Source: Fibrobacter sp. UWB16
GTDB taxonomy: Bacteria; Fibrobacterota; Fibrobacteria; Fibrobacterales; Fibrobacteraceae
Length of the DNA stretch: 64,000 nucleotides
Assembly: GCF_900215325.1 (NCBI RefSeq)
Contig: NZ_OCMS01000002.1
Location: forward strand, 186,001-250,000
Direction of reading: 5' to 3'
The notes under the pieces were generated by a model. The model was not told the DNA's origin. It worked only from the letters and a program-made list of their open reading frames with translations, and ran no database searches. Shown piece by piece: positions 24,864 through 34,070 of the stretch (position 1 is the stretch's first letter; each line of letters opens with the position of its first letter). A program made the translations under genes and the position numbers.

Positions 24864-27263
24864 TTACCACATCGTTGTATAGCTTACTGAATCAGGGACG
24901 AACGTGAATGTTATCGTCCCTTTTTTGGCGGTGTTGATGTAGGGAATGTGGAGCGAATCGAGGCGGTCGGTCACTTGCTTGTGCGGGTGTCGGAACCTGT
25001 TCTTGCGGCCACTCGGGATGATGGCGTACGTGGGGGAAACTGCTGTCACGAACGGCACGCTGCTGGATGTTTTGGAGCCGTGATGCCCAAGCTTTAGCAC
25101 GTCGCTTTTCAGATAAGCGTCTGTTTTCAGAATTTCTTTTTCGCCTTTGACGGTGAGGTCACCGGTGAGGACGGCGGAATGCCCAAGCCCCTTGAGCCGA
25201 AGCGTGATGCTCCCTTCGTTGGCTTCGACGCAGATGTCGTTTCGCGGGTGGAGCGTTCGCATTTCAAAGTAGTTTTCTTTCCACAGAATGCCGCGATGGA
25301 TGTTGCGGATGGGGACGTTCCTTTTGCGGGCTTCGCTGAGGACTTGTTGCCAGTCGGGTTTGCTTTCTTTCATAGAACAATCGCTTGTCCAGAGTTCCTT
25401 GACGGGGAACATTTTCAAAATAGATTTGGCACCGCCGAAATGATCCTTGTCGGGGTGCGTGATGATGAGTGCGTCAAGTTCGCTTACGCCGATGTGGTGC
25501 AAAAACGGAACGATAATGTCTTTGCCGGAATCTTGGCGGCTGTTGTCGCCTGCATCGATGAGAAAATGTCTGCCAGATGGCGTTTTGACGAGGTGGCTAT
25601 CGCCTTGCCCGACATCAATGGTCGTGAGCGTCCACGACGGGTGCAGAACTTCGCAGTAGCTTTCAAATGCAAATAATGTGGCGGCGACTAAAACGCATAA
25701 AAATGCATACTTGCGGGCGATGTAATTCTTGTTGCAAACCGGCAAAAGCAGAATTAAGAATCCGAGCGCGAGCAGTACCGCAGGCGAGAATGGCCCGACG
25801 GTCATCGATGCGGCTGCAGAATCCGAGAGTATTCGCGTCAATAGCGAGGCCAATCGCAAAAAGAATCTCGCGGCTGCACAGAATGTTCCGCAAATAAAGT
25901 CGATGGGCGAGAGCTGTGCGAAAAGCCCCGCCTGCATGCCGAGCGAAATGGCAGGCACAACGATAATGTTTCCGAACCATGCGAATGGCGAAAGCGTCTT
26001 GAAATGGTGAATGAGGAATGGCGCTGTGGCAAGCGTTGCACAAAGCGTCACATACGTGGGGTCGATGGCGAACGCTTGAACCTTTTGCCAAAGCTTGTTT
26101 TGCTTGAAACTGTCGTGCAAAAGCTTTGTCGGGTTGTGCGGTGTGCCGATGATAATTCCTGCGGTGGCGGCAAAAGAAAGTTGGAATCCCGGATTCCAGA
26201 TGACGCTTGGCTCTGGCAAGATGATGAGGAGCAACGCGACACCCAAGCTGTTAAGTGTATTCGCGGGTTTCCCGAATAAAGTGCCAATTTGCGGAATGGC
26301 GAACATCATGACCGCACGGCGAACAGCTGGCGAACCTCCCGTGACGGGAACGTAAATCGCGAGAAGCGTCACGGCGATGATGATGACGATTTTATGCGGA
26401 AGTCCTGTCGCTTTCAAGAAAATCATGAGCATTCCTGCGAGCAAAACGACGTGAAAGCCGCTAATCGCAAGCACGTGCACAAGGCCTGACCGCTGAAAAT
26501 CACTCCGCAGCACTTCTGGAATGCCCGAGCGGTCACCCGCCAATAGCCCCATCAAGAGTCCTGTTTCGGCAGGGTCGAGGAACTTTGCAAATCTCGCCTG
26601 CATAAATTGCCGGAACTTAAAAAAGCTCCGTTCAAACGTCCAATTGCCGGGATACGCTTTCCAATGCTTGAATTTGCCATAAGCGGCCAAATTTTGCGAT
26701 TTTAGCCAGTTTTGCGTATCAAAAGCACCGGGCACGCTCGGTGGCGTCACGGGGTACCATGAAGCCTCAAAACAGATGGAATCCCCCGGCAAGGGGAGGT
26801 CCGGCAAGTTCCGCTTCTCGGTCAGGCGCACTTTATACTCCCCGCGCGCACTCTCGCGAGCTATTTCCTCGGCATTTGCTGAAACATTGATAATAAACGC
26901 TGTCCCTTTGGGCCGTGGGAGCCTAGATTCGACTTTCCCGCACCCGGAACTACCGATTGCGTCGATTTTGCTAACTATCTCACTAGTAAATTGCTCGTTC
27001 GATGACCCTAAAATCCCCGGAATTCCCTCGTGAGCGATAATTCCTGCTGCCAAAGACACAAAAATCACCCATTGGATGTGCCGCCTAAAGAAATGTGTGA
27101 ATAAAAGCACTATTCCAAGTAGGAATGTGGCGAAATTTGGCTTGTCTATGGAGACGATGGTTGATATGACGGTGATGGCGCTTATTAATGCGGGTTTCCC
27201 GTCAAGAGGGGCTAAAAGGTCCTTAAATGCGAAAAATATTTTTTCTTTGATATTTTTTTTCAT
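24864..27263 (-). CDS. comEC: DNA uptake channel protein ComEC/Rec2
   Basis: A 799-residue integral membrane protein that forms the inner-membrane channel for DNA in natural transformation. An N-terminal membrane and DUF4131-like part comes first. The Competence domain follows, with SGFHVVLLAGM and SPAVRRAVMMF (about 270-330). A C-terminal metallo-beta-lactamase-like domain (DVGQGDSHLVKTPSG, ITHPDKDHFGG near residue 600, LKLGHHGS) probably degrades the non-transported strand. Full length and undisrupted, so transformation may be possible, but no other competence gene is present here. Confidence 0.92.
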   Translation of the reverse strand: MKKNIKEKIFFAFKDLLAPLDGKPALISAITVISTIVSIDKPNFATFLLGIVLLFTHFFRRHIQWVIFVSLAAGIIAHEGIPGILGSSNEQFTSEIVSKIDAIGSSGCGKVESRLPRPKGTAFIINVSANAEEIARESARGEYKVRLTEKRNLPDLPLPGDSICFEASWYPVTPPSVPGAFDTQNWLKSQNLAAYGKFKHWKAYPGNWTFERSFFKFRQFMQARFAKFLDPAETGLLMGLLAGDRSGIPEVLRSDFQRSGLVHVLAISGFHVVLLAGMLMIFLKATGLPHKIVIIIAVTLLAIYVPVTGGSPAVRRAVMMFAIPQIGTLFGKPANTLNSLGVALLLIILPEPSVIWNPGFQLSFAATAGIIIGTPHNPTKLLHDSFKQNKLWQKVQAFAIDPTYVTLCATLATAPFLIHHFKTLSPFAWFGNIIVVPAISLGMQAGLFAQLSPIDFICGTFCAAARFFLRLASLLTRILSDSAAASMTVGPFSPAVLLALGFLILLLPVCNKNYIARKYAFLCVLVAATLFAFESYCEVLHPSWTLTTIDVGQGDSHLVKTPSGRHFLIDAGDNSRQDSGKDIIVPFLHHIGVSELDALIITHPDKDHFGGAKSILKMFPVKELWTSDCSMKESKPDWQQVLSEARKRNVPIRNIHRGILWKENYFEMRTLHPRNDICVEANEGSITLRLKGLGHSAVLTGDLTVKGEKEILKTDAYLKSDVLKLGHHGSKTSSSVPFVTAVSPTYAIIPSGRKNRFRHPHKQVTDRLDSLHIPYINTAKKGTITFTFVPDSVSYTTMW

Positions 27264-27340
27264 TTTCGTATAACTTTTGTATTTTAAGTGGGTCTCTACT
27301 TTTTATACACGCATTAAAGGTGTTGTTGGGTTCGCTGTTT

Positions 27341-28645
27341 ATGAAAATTCTTTGTAAAAAAGTGTGGATATTGGGGCTTTTGTGCATTTTATGGACAAGC
27401 TTTTTTACATCATGTTCTGAAACAGTTGAAGCAAGTGGCGAAAGTACCTTGTTCCCAGCGGTAAACCAGTCGATTGATTTTAAACTATATCCCAATGACA
27501 TGGCCAAAAATGATTCTGCCGCGGCGCATCTTGCCCGTGGTGTCATGTTGATGGTTCACCCTGAAGCCGCTTATACGCTATCTTTTGATATCGATCCGAC
27601 CCAACCGACGCCAGAATTGCAATTGTTCCGTACATACGAAGTGAATGGTCGCGAAGGTTACGTGAATTTCACAAAAGTCCGTACTTTGATGCCTACAGTT
27701 GTCGGAAACCGCTATGTCTATTCGTTTACTTGTCATGAAAACAAGATGTCGATATGGGCTACGACGCTTGGTGTCGATGGAAAGTATTACGAAGGAAAAG
27801 TGGAAAATGTCCGTTTAAATGGTGTCGGCACGAATAGCACTCATTTTTCGATCAACTTAATTGTCGTGGGAGCCATGGAAAAGACCAAGGACGGGTTGAG
27901 CATAGAAGAATTTTCGAGCTATTTGTTAAGCGCTTTCCGTGAGAAGTATTATGGTGTAACGATTGATACGCTCTATGTCCGCTATGCCAATACTCATCCG
28001 ACTTTAGGGTATAAGTACCCGGCTGAGATTCCGTGGGTTGCTGGAGAAAGTTCGGAGGATATGTTTGTCAGCGAACTTGCTGGATGGCCTGAGGATAACC
28101 TCCGCAATGCGTTGAATATCATCATGGTGCATAGCATTAGCAAAAATGAAATTATGGGTTTTGCGCACCTGTTTTCGGGAGTGCTTGGCTCGGGCGATGA
28201 AAGTTCTGTTGTAATTGGCGAGCATGTTCGAAAGACGGGTGGCGGCCTTGAGTTGCTTTCTGCCTATACTATTGCAATGACGGCGATCCATGAATCGGGG
28301 CATTTCTTTGGGCTCAGACACACTTCTACGACAAGAAGGGATTTGAGCCATGAGACGGAAAGCGGTTTAATGGTGTTGTCTGGAGACTTGTCGAATATGG
28401 AAGATGGTCTGACGGATACGCCGTTTTGCATAGATGTCTTCCGTAGCACCCTTTATAAGACTGCGGGTGTTGGCGATGCCGTTTACAGGAACAGTATTGG
28501 GTGCTTGGCGAAATCCGGCATTGAAACTTGCCCTGATGTGAATAATATTATGTTCCCGATAACGGTTAGCGACACGATAGATGTTATATTTACGGAACAG
28601 CAAATGGAAATAATTCGCTCTTCTTTGATGATTTTCCCGCACTAA
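27341..28645 (+). CDS. Lipoprotein with metzincin-type zinc protease motif
   Basis: A 434-residue lipoprotein: ATG 27341, hydrophobic signal and lipobox FTSC. Near the C-terminal third is HESGHFFGLRH (residues 317-327), the full metzincin motif HExxHxxGxxH, so zinc-dependent proteolysis is likely. Downstream LMVLSGDLSNMEDGLTDTPFC may provide the Met-turn region. The N-terminal 150 residues are beta-rich and unrecognised. The gene is divergent from comEC; the DUF4416 gene starts 3 bp after its stop. Substrate and family within the metzincins are unknown. Confidence 0.78.
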   Translation: MKILCKKVWILGLLCILWTSFFTSCSETVEASGESTLFPAVNQSIDFKLYPNDMAKNDSAAAHLARGVMLMVHPEAAYTLSFDIDPTQPTPELQLFRTYEVNGREGYVNFTKVRTLMPTVVGNRYVYSFTCHENKMSIWATTLGVDGKYYEGKVENVRLNGVGTNSTHFSINLIVVGAMEKTKDGLSIEEFSSYLLSAFREKYYGVTIDTLYVRYANTHPTLGYKYPAEIPWVAGESSEDMFVSELAGWPEDNLRNALNIIMVHSISKNEIMGFAHLFSGVLGSGDESSVVIGEHVRKTGGGLELLSAYTIAMTAIHESGHFFGLRHTSTTRRDLSHETESGLMVLSGDLSNMEDGLTDTPFCIDVFRSTLYKTAGVGDAVYRNSIGCLAKSGIETCPDVNNIMFPITVSDTIDVIFTEQQMEIIRSSLMIFPH

Positions 28646-28648
28646 AAA

Positions 28649-29185
28649 ATGAAAGCTTCTCAATTTTCTGAAAATGCGCAACTGATTGCGTTTGTGTTGC
28701 AGAAAGGGTCTGAATGGAACCCGGACGTTATTGAACTTCTTGAAAAGACTTGGGGACCGATCCGCCATAAGGGTCGCCTTTTTGCTTTTGACAAGACGGA
28801 TTACTACAAGCCTGAAATGGGCGATGACTTGTATCGCGGGGTTGTTTCTTTTGAAAAGGAAATCCCGCCGGAGACGATTGCCGAAGAGAAAGAACGCAGC
28901 AATGCGCTTGAACTTACGACCGCTTCGGCCGAAGCTCCTGAACTTCGCCATGTAAACATTGATATCGGCTACATGGATATGGATAAAGTCGTGCTGCCGA
29001 GCTACAAGCGTGGCCCTTTCAAGCTTTATGCGGGCAAGGGCGTGTGGCTTGATATGCTTTTGACGTATGCCAAGGGCGTTTTCCACTCGACTGCTTGGGC
29101 GTTTGATGATTTTGTACGAAATCCCTATCAGCACGATTTGCAACTTATCCGCGAAAAGTTCAAGAAAGCGCGTAAGAGCGCGTAG
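28649..29185 (+). CDS. DUF4416 family protein
   Basis: A 178-residue cytoplasmic protein with the DUF4416 pattern: WGPIRHKGRLFAFDKTDYY, KPEMGDDLYRGVVSFEKEI, LRHVNIDIGYMDMDKVVLPS and KGVWLDMLLTYAKGVFHSTAWAF-type text near the C-terminus. The family is widespread but has no assigned function. The start follows the protease gene by 3 bp, so it is probably co-transcribed. No membrane segment or signal. Confidence 0.85.
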   Translation: MKASQFSENAQLIAFVLQKGSEWNPDVIELLEKTWGPIRHKGRLFAFDKTDYYKPEMGDDLYRGVVSFEKEIPPETIAEEKERSNALELTTASAEAPELRHVNIDIGYMDMDKVVLPSYKRGPFKLYAGKGVWLDMLLTYAKGVFHSTAWAFDDFVRNPYQHDLQLIREKFKKARKSA

Positions 29186-29202
29186 TCGCCCAAACGTCAT
29201 TA

Positions 29203-29440
29203 CGCAATCGAATAACGTCATTCCAAGTTCAGTTGGTAAAACGTCATTCCGAGTTCTGTTATTAAAACGTCATTCCGAGTCCGTCAGGACGAGGAATCCA
29301 GTTATTTCTAGTGAATAATTTTTACTGGATGGGGCTAAAGCCCCAACTCCTTGGCTCGGTTATGCCCATGCAAGCATGGACGCAACACTCACTTTCTGAG
29401 TAGTCTTCGACTTCGGGCAAAGCCCTTCGCTTAGGATGAC
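29203..29440. repeat. Tandem partial REP units and a composite repeat
   Basis: This covers most of the 322-bp gap. Four starts of acgtcatt occur at 29204-29268, the middle ones as 26-bp imperfect tandem copies. A complete hairpin follows at 29272-29297 (ATTCC/GGAAT, inner GTCC/GGAC, CCAGT after it). 29324-29440 repeats the composite seen at 11528: gggctaaagcccc, GGCTCGGTTAT, a variable hairpin (ccatgc-aa-gcatgg), GCAACACTC, then a REP end (AGGATGAC). Confidence 0.85.
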
Positions 29441-29507
29441 GTCTAAATTCGAACTTCTAAAAAACTCTTTAAATTCTCATCTCTAAATCTTTTTATATTG
29501 CTCTTTG

Positions 29508-30713
29508 ATGAAAAAGAAGCCTTTACTCTTGGGCCTTTTGGCCTTTTCGTTTATTGCATGCTATTCTCCTGATCCGTTCAAGGCGGATTCTTCTGACGAT
29601 TCGGATTCCAGTTCGGAATCTGCTGTCGGAAAAATTTATCCTGTAGATGGAAACAAGAATGAAAGCGAGCAGGTCTGCAATCCGTCTGTCAGTAACGATA
29701 CGGTGAATTTCCCGGGATCGATGCTTTGGCTTAACTTTGATGAACTTAAAGTGAAAAAGCATGATGATGGCTATTCTTTAACCGATGTGGCGGTTCATGA
29801 CCGCTTGACTGTGTCTGATACGGCAAATAATGTGGTGTGGTATTTGATGCGCGATCTCTCCAAGGGAGAATGCCAGTTCCAGGATCCGGAATGGACGACT
29901 CATGCCGATTACATTGTGGCTTTGCGTGGCTATGATATTCATGGCAGTAAGGCTTGCGAAGATTTGGACTACGGTATTTTTGCGGTTCGCACGTCGGACA
30001 AGGAAAAGTTCTGGTTCTACGAAAAAGGCAATGTTGTCGATGCGGCTCCGCATGTGTGGGTTGAACCATCCGCAAAAGCGGACGAAGATGGCGACGTGAA
30101 AACGGTCGAAGGTTTCTTTGGCACGAAGAATGTTCGCCTCACGTATGTTGACGGCGAAGGCGGCGCACAAGAAATCGTCTATGTCGATTATTCCAAGGGC
30201 TCCAAGTCCAAGGCCGTTCGCCTCGAAAAGCCGGAAGGCCGCGAAGACTGGAAAATTGACAGTCCTTTAATTTCGCCGGATGGCAAGTTTGTCGTTTATA
30301 ACATGTACGAAGGTGTATTTAGCTGGGAAGCCTATATTCAGGAACTTCCGACATCGACGTCTTCGACTAAGGCTATTAAGATTCCGCGCACGAAGGACAT
30401 GATGTCCGAGCCTGCACAGCCGCACTGGTTTGAATGGAATGGCCGTCTTTTTGTGCTGTGGGCTGAATTCCCGCAGGGTTCCCAGATGCTGAACACGAAC
30501 AACTTGACGAACCCGTCTGTCCAGGATGGTTCTGTGGGCCGCACGGTCATGCGTGAAATCCGTTTGACGGCGGGCGCTCCTGCGGACCTCGCTGCAGAAT
30601 GGGTTGGCGAAAATCGCGTGGTGGCGACGATTCCTATGACGGGTGGCCGTTCTCCCGATGGCGCGTTCTTGGCGACTGGTACTAACAACGCATATTTGCT
30701 TAAGCTCCCGTGA
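29508..30713 (+). CDS. Lipoprotein with TolB/WD-like repeats
   Basis: A 401-residue lipoprotein with lipobox FIAC near residue 19 (start ATG 29508; an in-frame TTG lies directly before). After an acidic Ser/Asp linker, the body contains blade-like motifs (LISPDGKFVVYNMYEG, GGRSPDGAFLATGTNN) as found in TolB-type or WD-like beta-propellers. No catalytic residues identified. The barrel-like gene follows with 8 bp between, so the two are likely an outer-membrane pair: a lipoprotein on the membrane and its partner within it. Confidence 0.68.
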   Translation: MKKKPLLLGLLAFSFIACYSPDPFKADSSDDSDSSSESAVGKIYPVDGNKNESEQVCNPSVSNDTVNFPGSMLWLNFDELKVKKHDDGYSLTDVAVHDRLTVSDTANNVVWYLMRDLSKGECQFQDPEWTTHADYIVALRGYDIHGSKACEDLDYGIFAVRTSDKEKFWFYEKGNVVDAAPHVWVEPSAKADEDGDVKTVEGFFGTKNVRLTYVDGEGGAQEIVYVDYSKGSKSKAVRLEKPEGREDWKIDSPLISPDGKFVVYNMYEGVFSWEAYIQELPTSTSSTKAIKIPRTKDMMSEPAQPHWFEWNGRLFVLWAEFPQGSQMLNTNNLTNPSVQDGSVGRTVMREIRLTAGAPADLAAEWVGENRVVATIPMTGGRSPDGAFLATGTNNAYLLKLP

Positions 30714-30721
30714 GGTTCGAC

Positions 30722-31843
30722 ATGAAAAAGAATTTTTGGATTGAAGGCTGTTCTTTAGTCGCGCTTGTTGCGGTTGCTTTTTATGCTGGCTTTAATTCTC
30801 CTGTGGCGCCTGCGACTCCGTGGCAGTCCATTGGCGGTTGCGGTGCTGGCGGTTCCGGTGGCGGTTCTGGCGATGGCATCAAGTGGATTGGCCAGGGCGT
30901 TTCGGGTGGTTACCTCGAAGCCGAAGTCTTTACGAAGTACAACGTGGGGCAGAATTTCTCGGCCCTCTCGGTGAATCCGCACTTTTCGGTCAAGCCGACC
31001 TGGGATACGAAGGTGGGTGTCTCGATTCCGCTCATGAGCCATCAGGGTGAAGTGCAGTACCGCAGTAACCGTGCTCCGGTGGACCGCAGTACGGGCGGCC
31101 TTGGCGATATCTCGTTTGATTTTTCAAAGACTATCGGCAGTGGCGGTGCGGCTTCGCTTTCGGCGTCGCTTACGATTCCGACGGGCCAGTACGATATCAA
31201 GCGCGGTACGGACGCTTCTCAGGAAATTTTGCCGAGCAGCTTCCAGAAGGGTAGCGGGCTTTACTCGCTCACGCTTGGCTGGGACTATAGCCGTGATACG
31301 GACAAGGGCATTTGGCTCTATAGCTTGAGCTATACGCACCCGTTTGCAATGCATCTGATCTCGGGTGAAAATGAATTCAACGATAGCTACTGGAAAAACA
31401 CCAAGAAGCATGGCGACCGCTTCAAGTATCGCTTTAAGCCGTATGGCGAAAATGACCTTGGCGCGTTTACGCCTCCGTCTATTGGTGGTTCCATTGCTTA
31501 TGGCTATCGCGGTCGCGAAGGGATTGTGCAGTCGTTTGGCTTGAACTTCTCGGTGCCGCTTGGCGTAGCCTGGATATCCTCTGAAAAGGAGGGCGTCTAC
31601 GACCCAAAGCCGGATCCGGATCACCAGGCATGGTCTGTTTCTCTCGTGTATGGCTTGGAATTCTCGAACCCGGATTTCCCGGTGTTCTTAGCGTTCTCGT
31701 TGCCGATTCATGATAAGGCGGGTGGCGCAAATGCCAAGAATGAATACGACGAAAGCCCGATGAAAAAGTGGAACGCTCCGGACTGGAAGGACTTTGGACA
31801 ACAGTGGACTATCGCTGTTGGCGTGAAGGGAAGCTTCTTCTAA
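30722..31843 (+). CDS. Probable outer-membrane beta-barrel protein
   Basis: A 373-residue exported protein. The signal region (residues 1-25) is followed by a glycine-rich stretch (IGGCGAGGSGGGSGDG). The remainder alternates amphipathic strands with aromatic ends (YLEAEVFTKYNVG, TWDTKVGVSIPLM, LYSLTLGWDYSRDTDKG, IWLYSLSYTHPF) and the last residue is Phe (VGVKGSFF), the usual C-terminal signal for barrel assembly. Similar to transporter or porin-like proteins of the phenol-degradation (MetA) type, but I cannot assign a substrate. It is cotranscribed with the lipoprotein before it. Confidence 0.72.
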   Translation: MKKNFWIEGCSLVALVAVAFYAGFNSPVAPATPWQSIGGCGAGGSGGGSGDGIKWIGQGVSGGYLEAEVFTKYNVGQNFSALSVNPHFSVKPTWDTKVGVSIPLMSHQGEVQYRSNRAPVDRSTGGLGDISFDFSKTIGSGGAASLSASLTIPTGQYDIKRGTDASQEILPSSFQKGSGLYSLTLGWDYSRDTDKGIWLYSLSYTHPFAMHLISGENEFNDSYWKNTKKHGDRFKYRFKPYGENDLGAFTPPSIGGSIAYGYRGREGIVQSFGLNFSVPLGVAWISSEKEGVYDPKPDPDHQAWSVSLVYGLEFSNPDFPVFLAFSLPIHDKAGGANAKNEYDESPMKKWNAPDWKDFGQQWTIAVGVKGSFF

Positions 31844-31848
31844 TTGCG

Positions 31849-32745
31849 TTACGCCCTTGGGTGGGTTTTCTTGAAGGCTTGTTTGAGGCGTTCGGCGTTC
31901 ACGTGCGTGTAGATTTGCGTGGTGGAAATGTTCGAATGCCCGAGCATTTCCTTGACGCTCATAATCTCGGCGCCGTTCTCTAGCAAGTGCGTGGCAAAGC
32001 TGTGGCGCAGTACGTGCGGGCTTGCTTTGCCTTCCCAGCCGATTTCACGGAGCAGGTCGTGGATATCGTTTCTTAAAGTGCGGATGTCGTAGGGCTTGCC
32101 GCCTTCGCTCAAGAATACAAAGCTTGTAGCGCTTGGGGCGTGCCCGGCTTCGATTTCTGCTGCTTTGAATTTTTCAAGCCATAAGGTGAGCGCATCTGTA
32201 ATGGGGACGATTCGCTCCTTGTTGCCTTTACCGATGACGCGGACTAGTTTTTCTTTTATCTGTAATTGATTCCAGCAGAGGCTTTGGCATTCCGAAATGC
32301 GGAGCCCCGAGCCGTAAATGAGCTCGAGTAAGAGCCTTGCGCGGACTTGTTTCAGTGTCGGCTTTTCGGGCAATTCAGGGAATTTTTCTTCGGCGAGGTC
32401 CTTTTGCCCGAGAAACTGCACAAGGCGTTTGGGGCGCTTGGGCATGGGGACTGCTTCGGCGGGATTTTTCTGCAAAATCTTGGAACGCACGAGGTACTTG
32501 CCAAAGCTTTTCAATGCGGCGAGGTGCTCGCAGATGCTTGTGGGCGCGAGTTTCTGCTTGATCTTAAGTTCCCAAACAAAATTCTTGACGCTCATTTCGG
32601 TGAATGCTTCGAGTGGAGTGTTGTCGGCAAGTGTTGCAAGGTATTTTTCAAGCGATTTTCGGTATGTATCGACAGTCCTTTCGGAATACCTGCGCTGTGT
32701 TTGCAGGTATATCAAAAAATTTTGGATGTATTCGTCTAAAAGCAT
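31849..32745 (-). CDS. xerC: Tyrosine recombinase XerC/XerD
   Basis: A 298-residue tyrosine recombinase of the Xer type, which resolves chromosome dimers at dif. The N-terminal SAM-like core-binding domain (YIQNFLIYLQTQRRYSERTVDTY) is followed by the catalytic domain with all residues: Arg in GSGLRISE, Lys in GKGNKER, HVLRH, GHSNISTTQIYTHV with the nucleophile Tyr. I placed the start at ATG 32745, since this gives the standard Xer length; 17 more codons are open upstream. Whether it is XerC or XerD, or the sole Xer, cannot be told here. No dif-like site was found in the window. Confidence 0.87.
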   Translation of the reverse strand: MLLDEYIQNFLIYLQTQRRYSERTVDTYRKSLEKYLATLADNTPLEAFTEMSVKNFVWELKIKQKLAPTSICEHLAALKSFGKYLVRSKILQKNPAEAVPMPKRPKRLVQFLGQKDLAEEKFPELPEKPTLKQVRARLLLELIYGSGLRISECQSLCWNQLQIKEKLVRVIGKGNKERIVPITDALTLWLEKFKAAEIEAGHAPSATSFVFLSEGGKPYDIRTLRNDIHDLLREIGWEGKASPHVLRHSFATHLLENGAEIMSVKEMLGHSNISTTQIYTHVNAERLKQAFKKTHPRA

Positions 32746-32796
32746 TGTTCTTCGCTGTTTCCAAAAAGAAAAATAATCTATCTTAGTTGTCACCAA

Positions 32797-34062
32797 ATGT
32801 CTTTTTTGAAAAATTTTATATCTCTGCGGACTTGTTTCCTTGCCTGTGCGTTTGTGTCATCGGCTTTTGCTGCTGACCGCGTTGTGGGCGCGAATGCGAC
32901 TCTTGATATGGAGCCGGGTGCTCGCTCTGCGGCCTTGGGTTCTGCAACCTTGGCTGTCGAAGGGGATTACCTGGGCCTCGGCACGAATGCTTACCAGCTT
33001 TCGCTGGCGAAGTACATGTGGGCTTCGTTCTCGCATACGGCTTATTACGAAGATACCAAGTACGATTACGCGTCGATGGTCATTCCGCTCCCGAAAAAAC
33101 AGGGTATAGGAGTTTCGTTCTCCAGATTCGGTGCCGATGATATCCCGTATATCAGGGATGGCGAACCTGTGCCCGAGGGCTCGAACTACAATACGCTTTC
33201 TATTGCGGACTGGGTGTTTTCTGTGGCCTGGGGTCGTCGGTTTATAGACCGCCTCGACTTGGGTATTGCGTTCCATGTGCTTTACCGTGATATGGACCAA
33301 ACCGGCTGGGGTTTCCGTGGCGATGCTAGTGCGCGTTACCAGATCATGGACGATTTTTACGTATCCGGTCTTTTGAAGGGCTGGACATCGTCTGCGGCGA
33401 CTTGGGAATCGGGGGAGTTCGAATATTCTGCTCCTGAATTCTATTTGGCTTTGAGCTACGGCTTGCCGGTGGAATACCTCTATGGCAAGTTCAATTTCTA
33501 TTGGCAGAGTGCTGGGCTTTTCCATCACGAAGCAAGAGATCTTGATTTTGACGAAGACACTCACGGTGGCGAGCGCATTTGGGAAGACCCTCTGGATTGG
33601 CTGTCTGGTGGTCGTGGTGGTGTCGAATTTGCCTTTGACTTTGGACTCAAGCTGCGAGTCGGTCTCAGTAGCTTTACGACTTTCAAGAGTGTAACGGCGG
33701 GTGCCGGTCTTACGATTGCAAATTTCCTTGTGGTGGATTACGCGTTTGAATCGCATCCGGTGTTTTCGCCAGTGCATCGCGTGAGCATTAGCTTTAGCCC
33801 TTACCTCTTTGGCCATAAGCCGAGAGAAGAAGGTCACTTGAGCAAGACCGATGCCGCAAAGAAGCTTGTAACGGAAGAACCGGAATATTTGCCGGCAGAA
33901 GAATACGTGGAAGAACGTATTCAGGAAACGCCAGTTCCGGTTGAACAGACGCCGAAGGCTCCCGTGAATCAGTCCGTTCCGGCTCCTGAAAAACCGGCTG
34001 TGACGGCCCCTACAGCGCCTGCAACTCCGATTGTAGAAACTGACGATGAAATATTGGAATAG
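32797..34062 (+). CDS. PorV/PorQ-like outer-membrane protein with proline-rich tail
   Basis: A 421-residue protein with a signal peptide ending near SAFAAD. It then shows GARSAALGSATLAVEGDYLG, which resembles the N-terminus of PorV/PorQ (UPF0164) barrels of the type IX secretion system; there the motif is GARS.aMG.A..A..D......NPA. Strands continue to about residue 340. A Pro/Ala/Glu-rich tail (about 365-421) follows, which PorV does not have. It heads a tight operon of five genes. The PorV link is inference from the N-terminal motif and predicted barrel. Confidence 0.62.
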   Translation: MSFLKNFISLRTCFLACAFVSSAFAADRVVGANATLDMEPGARSAALGSATLAVEGDYLGLGTNAYQLSLAKYMWASFSHTAYYEDTKYDYASMVIPLPKKQGIGVSFSRFGADDIPYIRDGEPVPEGSNYNTLSIADWVFSVAWGRRFIDRLDLGIAFHVLYRDMDQTGWGFRGDASARYQIMDDFYVSGLLKGWTSSAATWESGEFEYSAPEFYLALSYGLPVEYLYGKFNFYWQSAGLFHHEARDLDFDEDTHGGERIWEDPLDWLSGGRGGVEFAFDFGLKLRVGLSSFTTFKSVTAGAGLTIANFLVVDYAFESHPVFSPVHRVSISFSPYLFGHKPREEGHLSKTDAAKKLVTEEPEYLPAEEYVEERIQETPVPVEQTPKAPVNQSVPAPEKPAVTAPTAPATPIVETDDEILE

Positions 34063-34070
34063 AGGACTAC

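Noticed and set aside
31849-32745. Integrase marking a genomic island
   Set aside because: Length and motifs fit housekeeping Xer recombinases. No tRNA, attachment-site repeats or phage genes are next to it.
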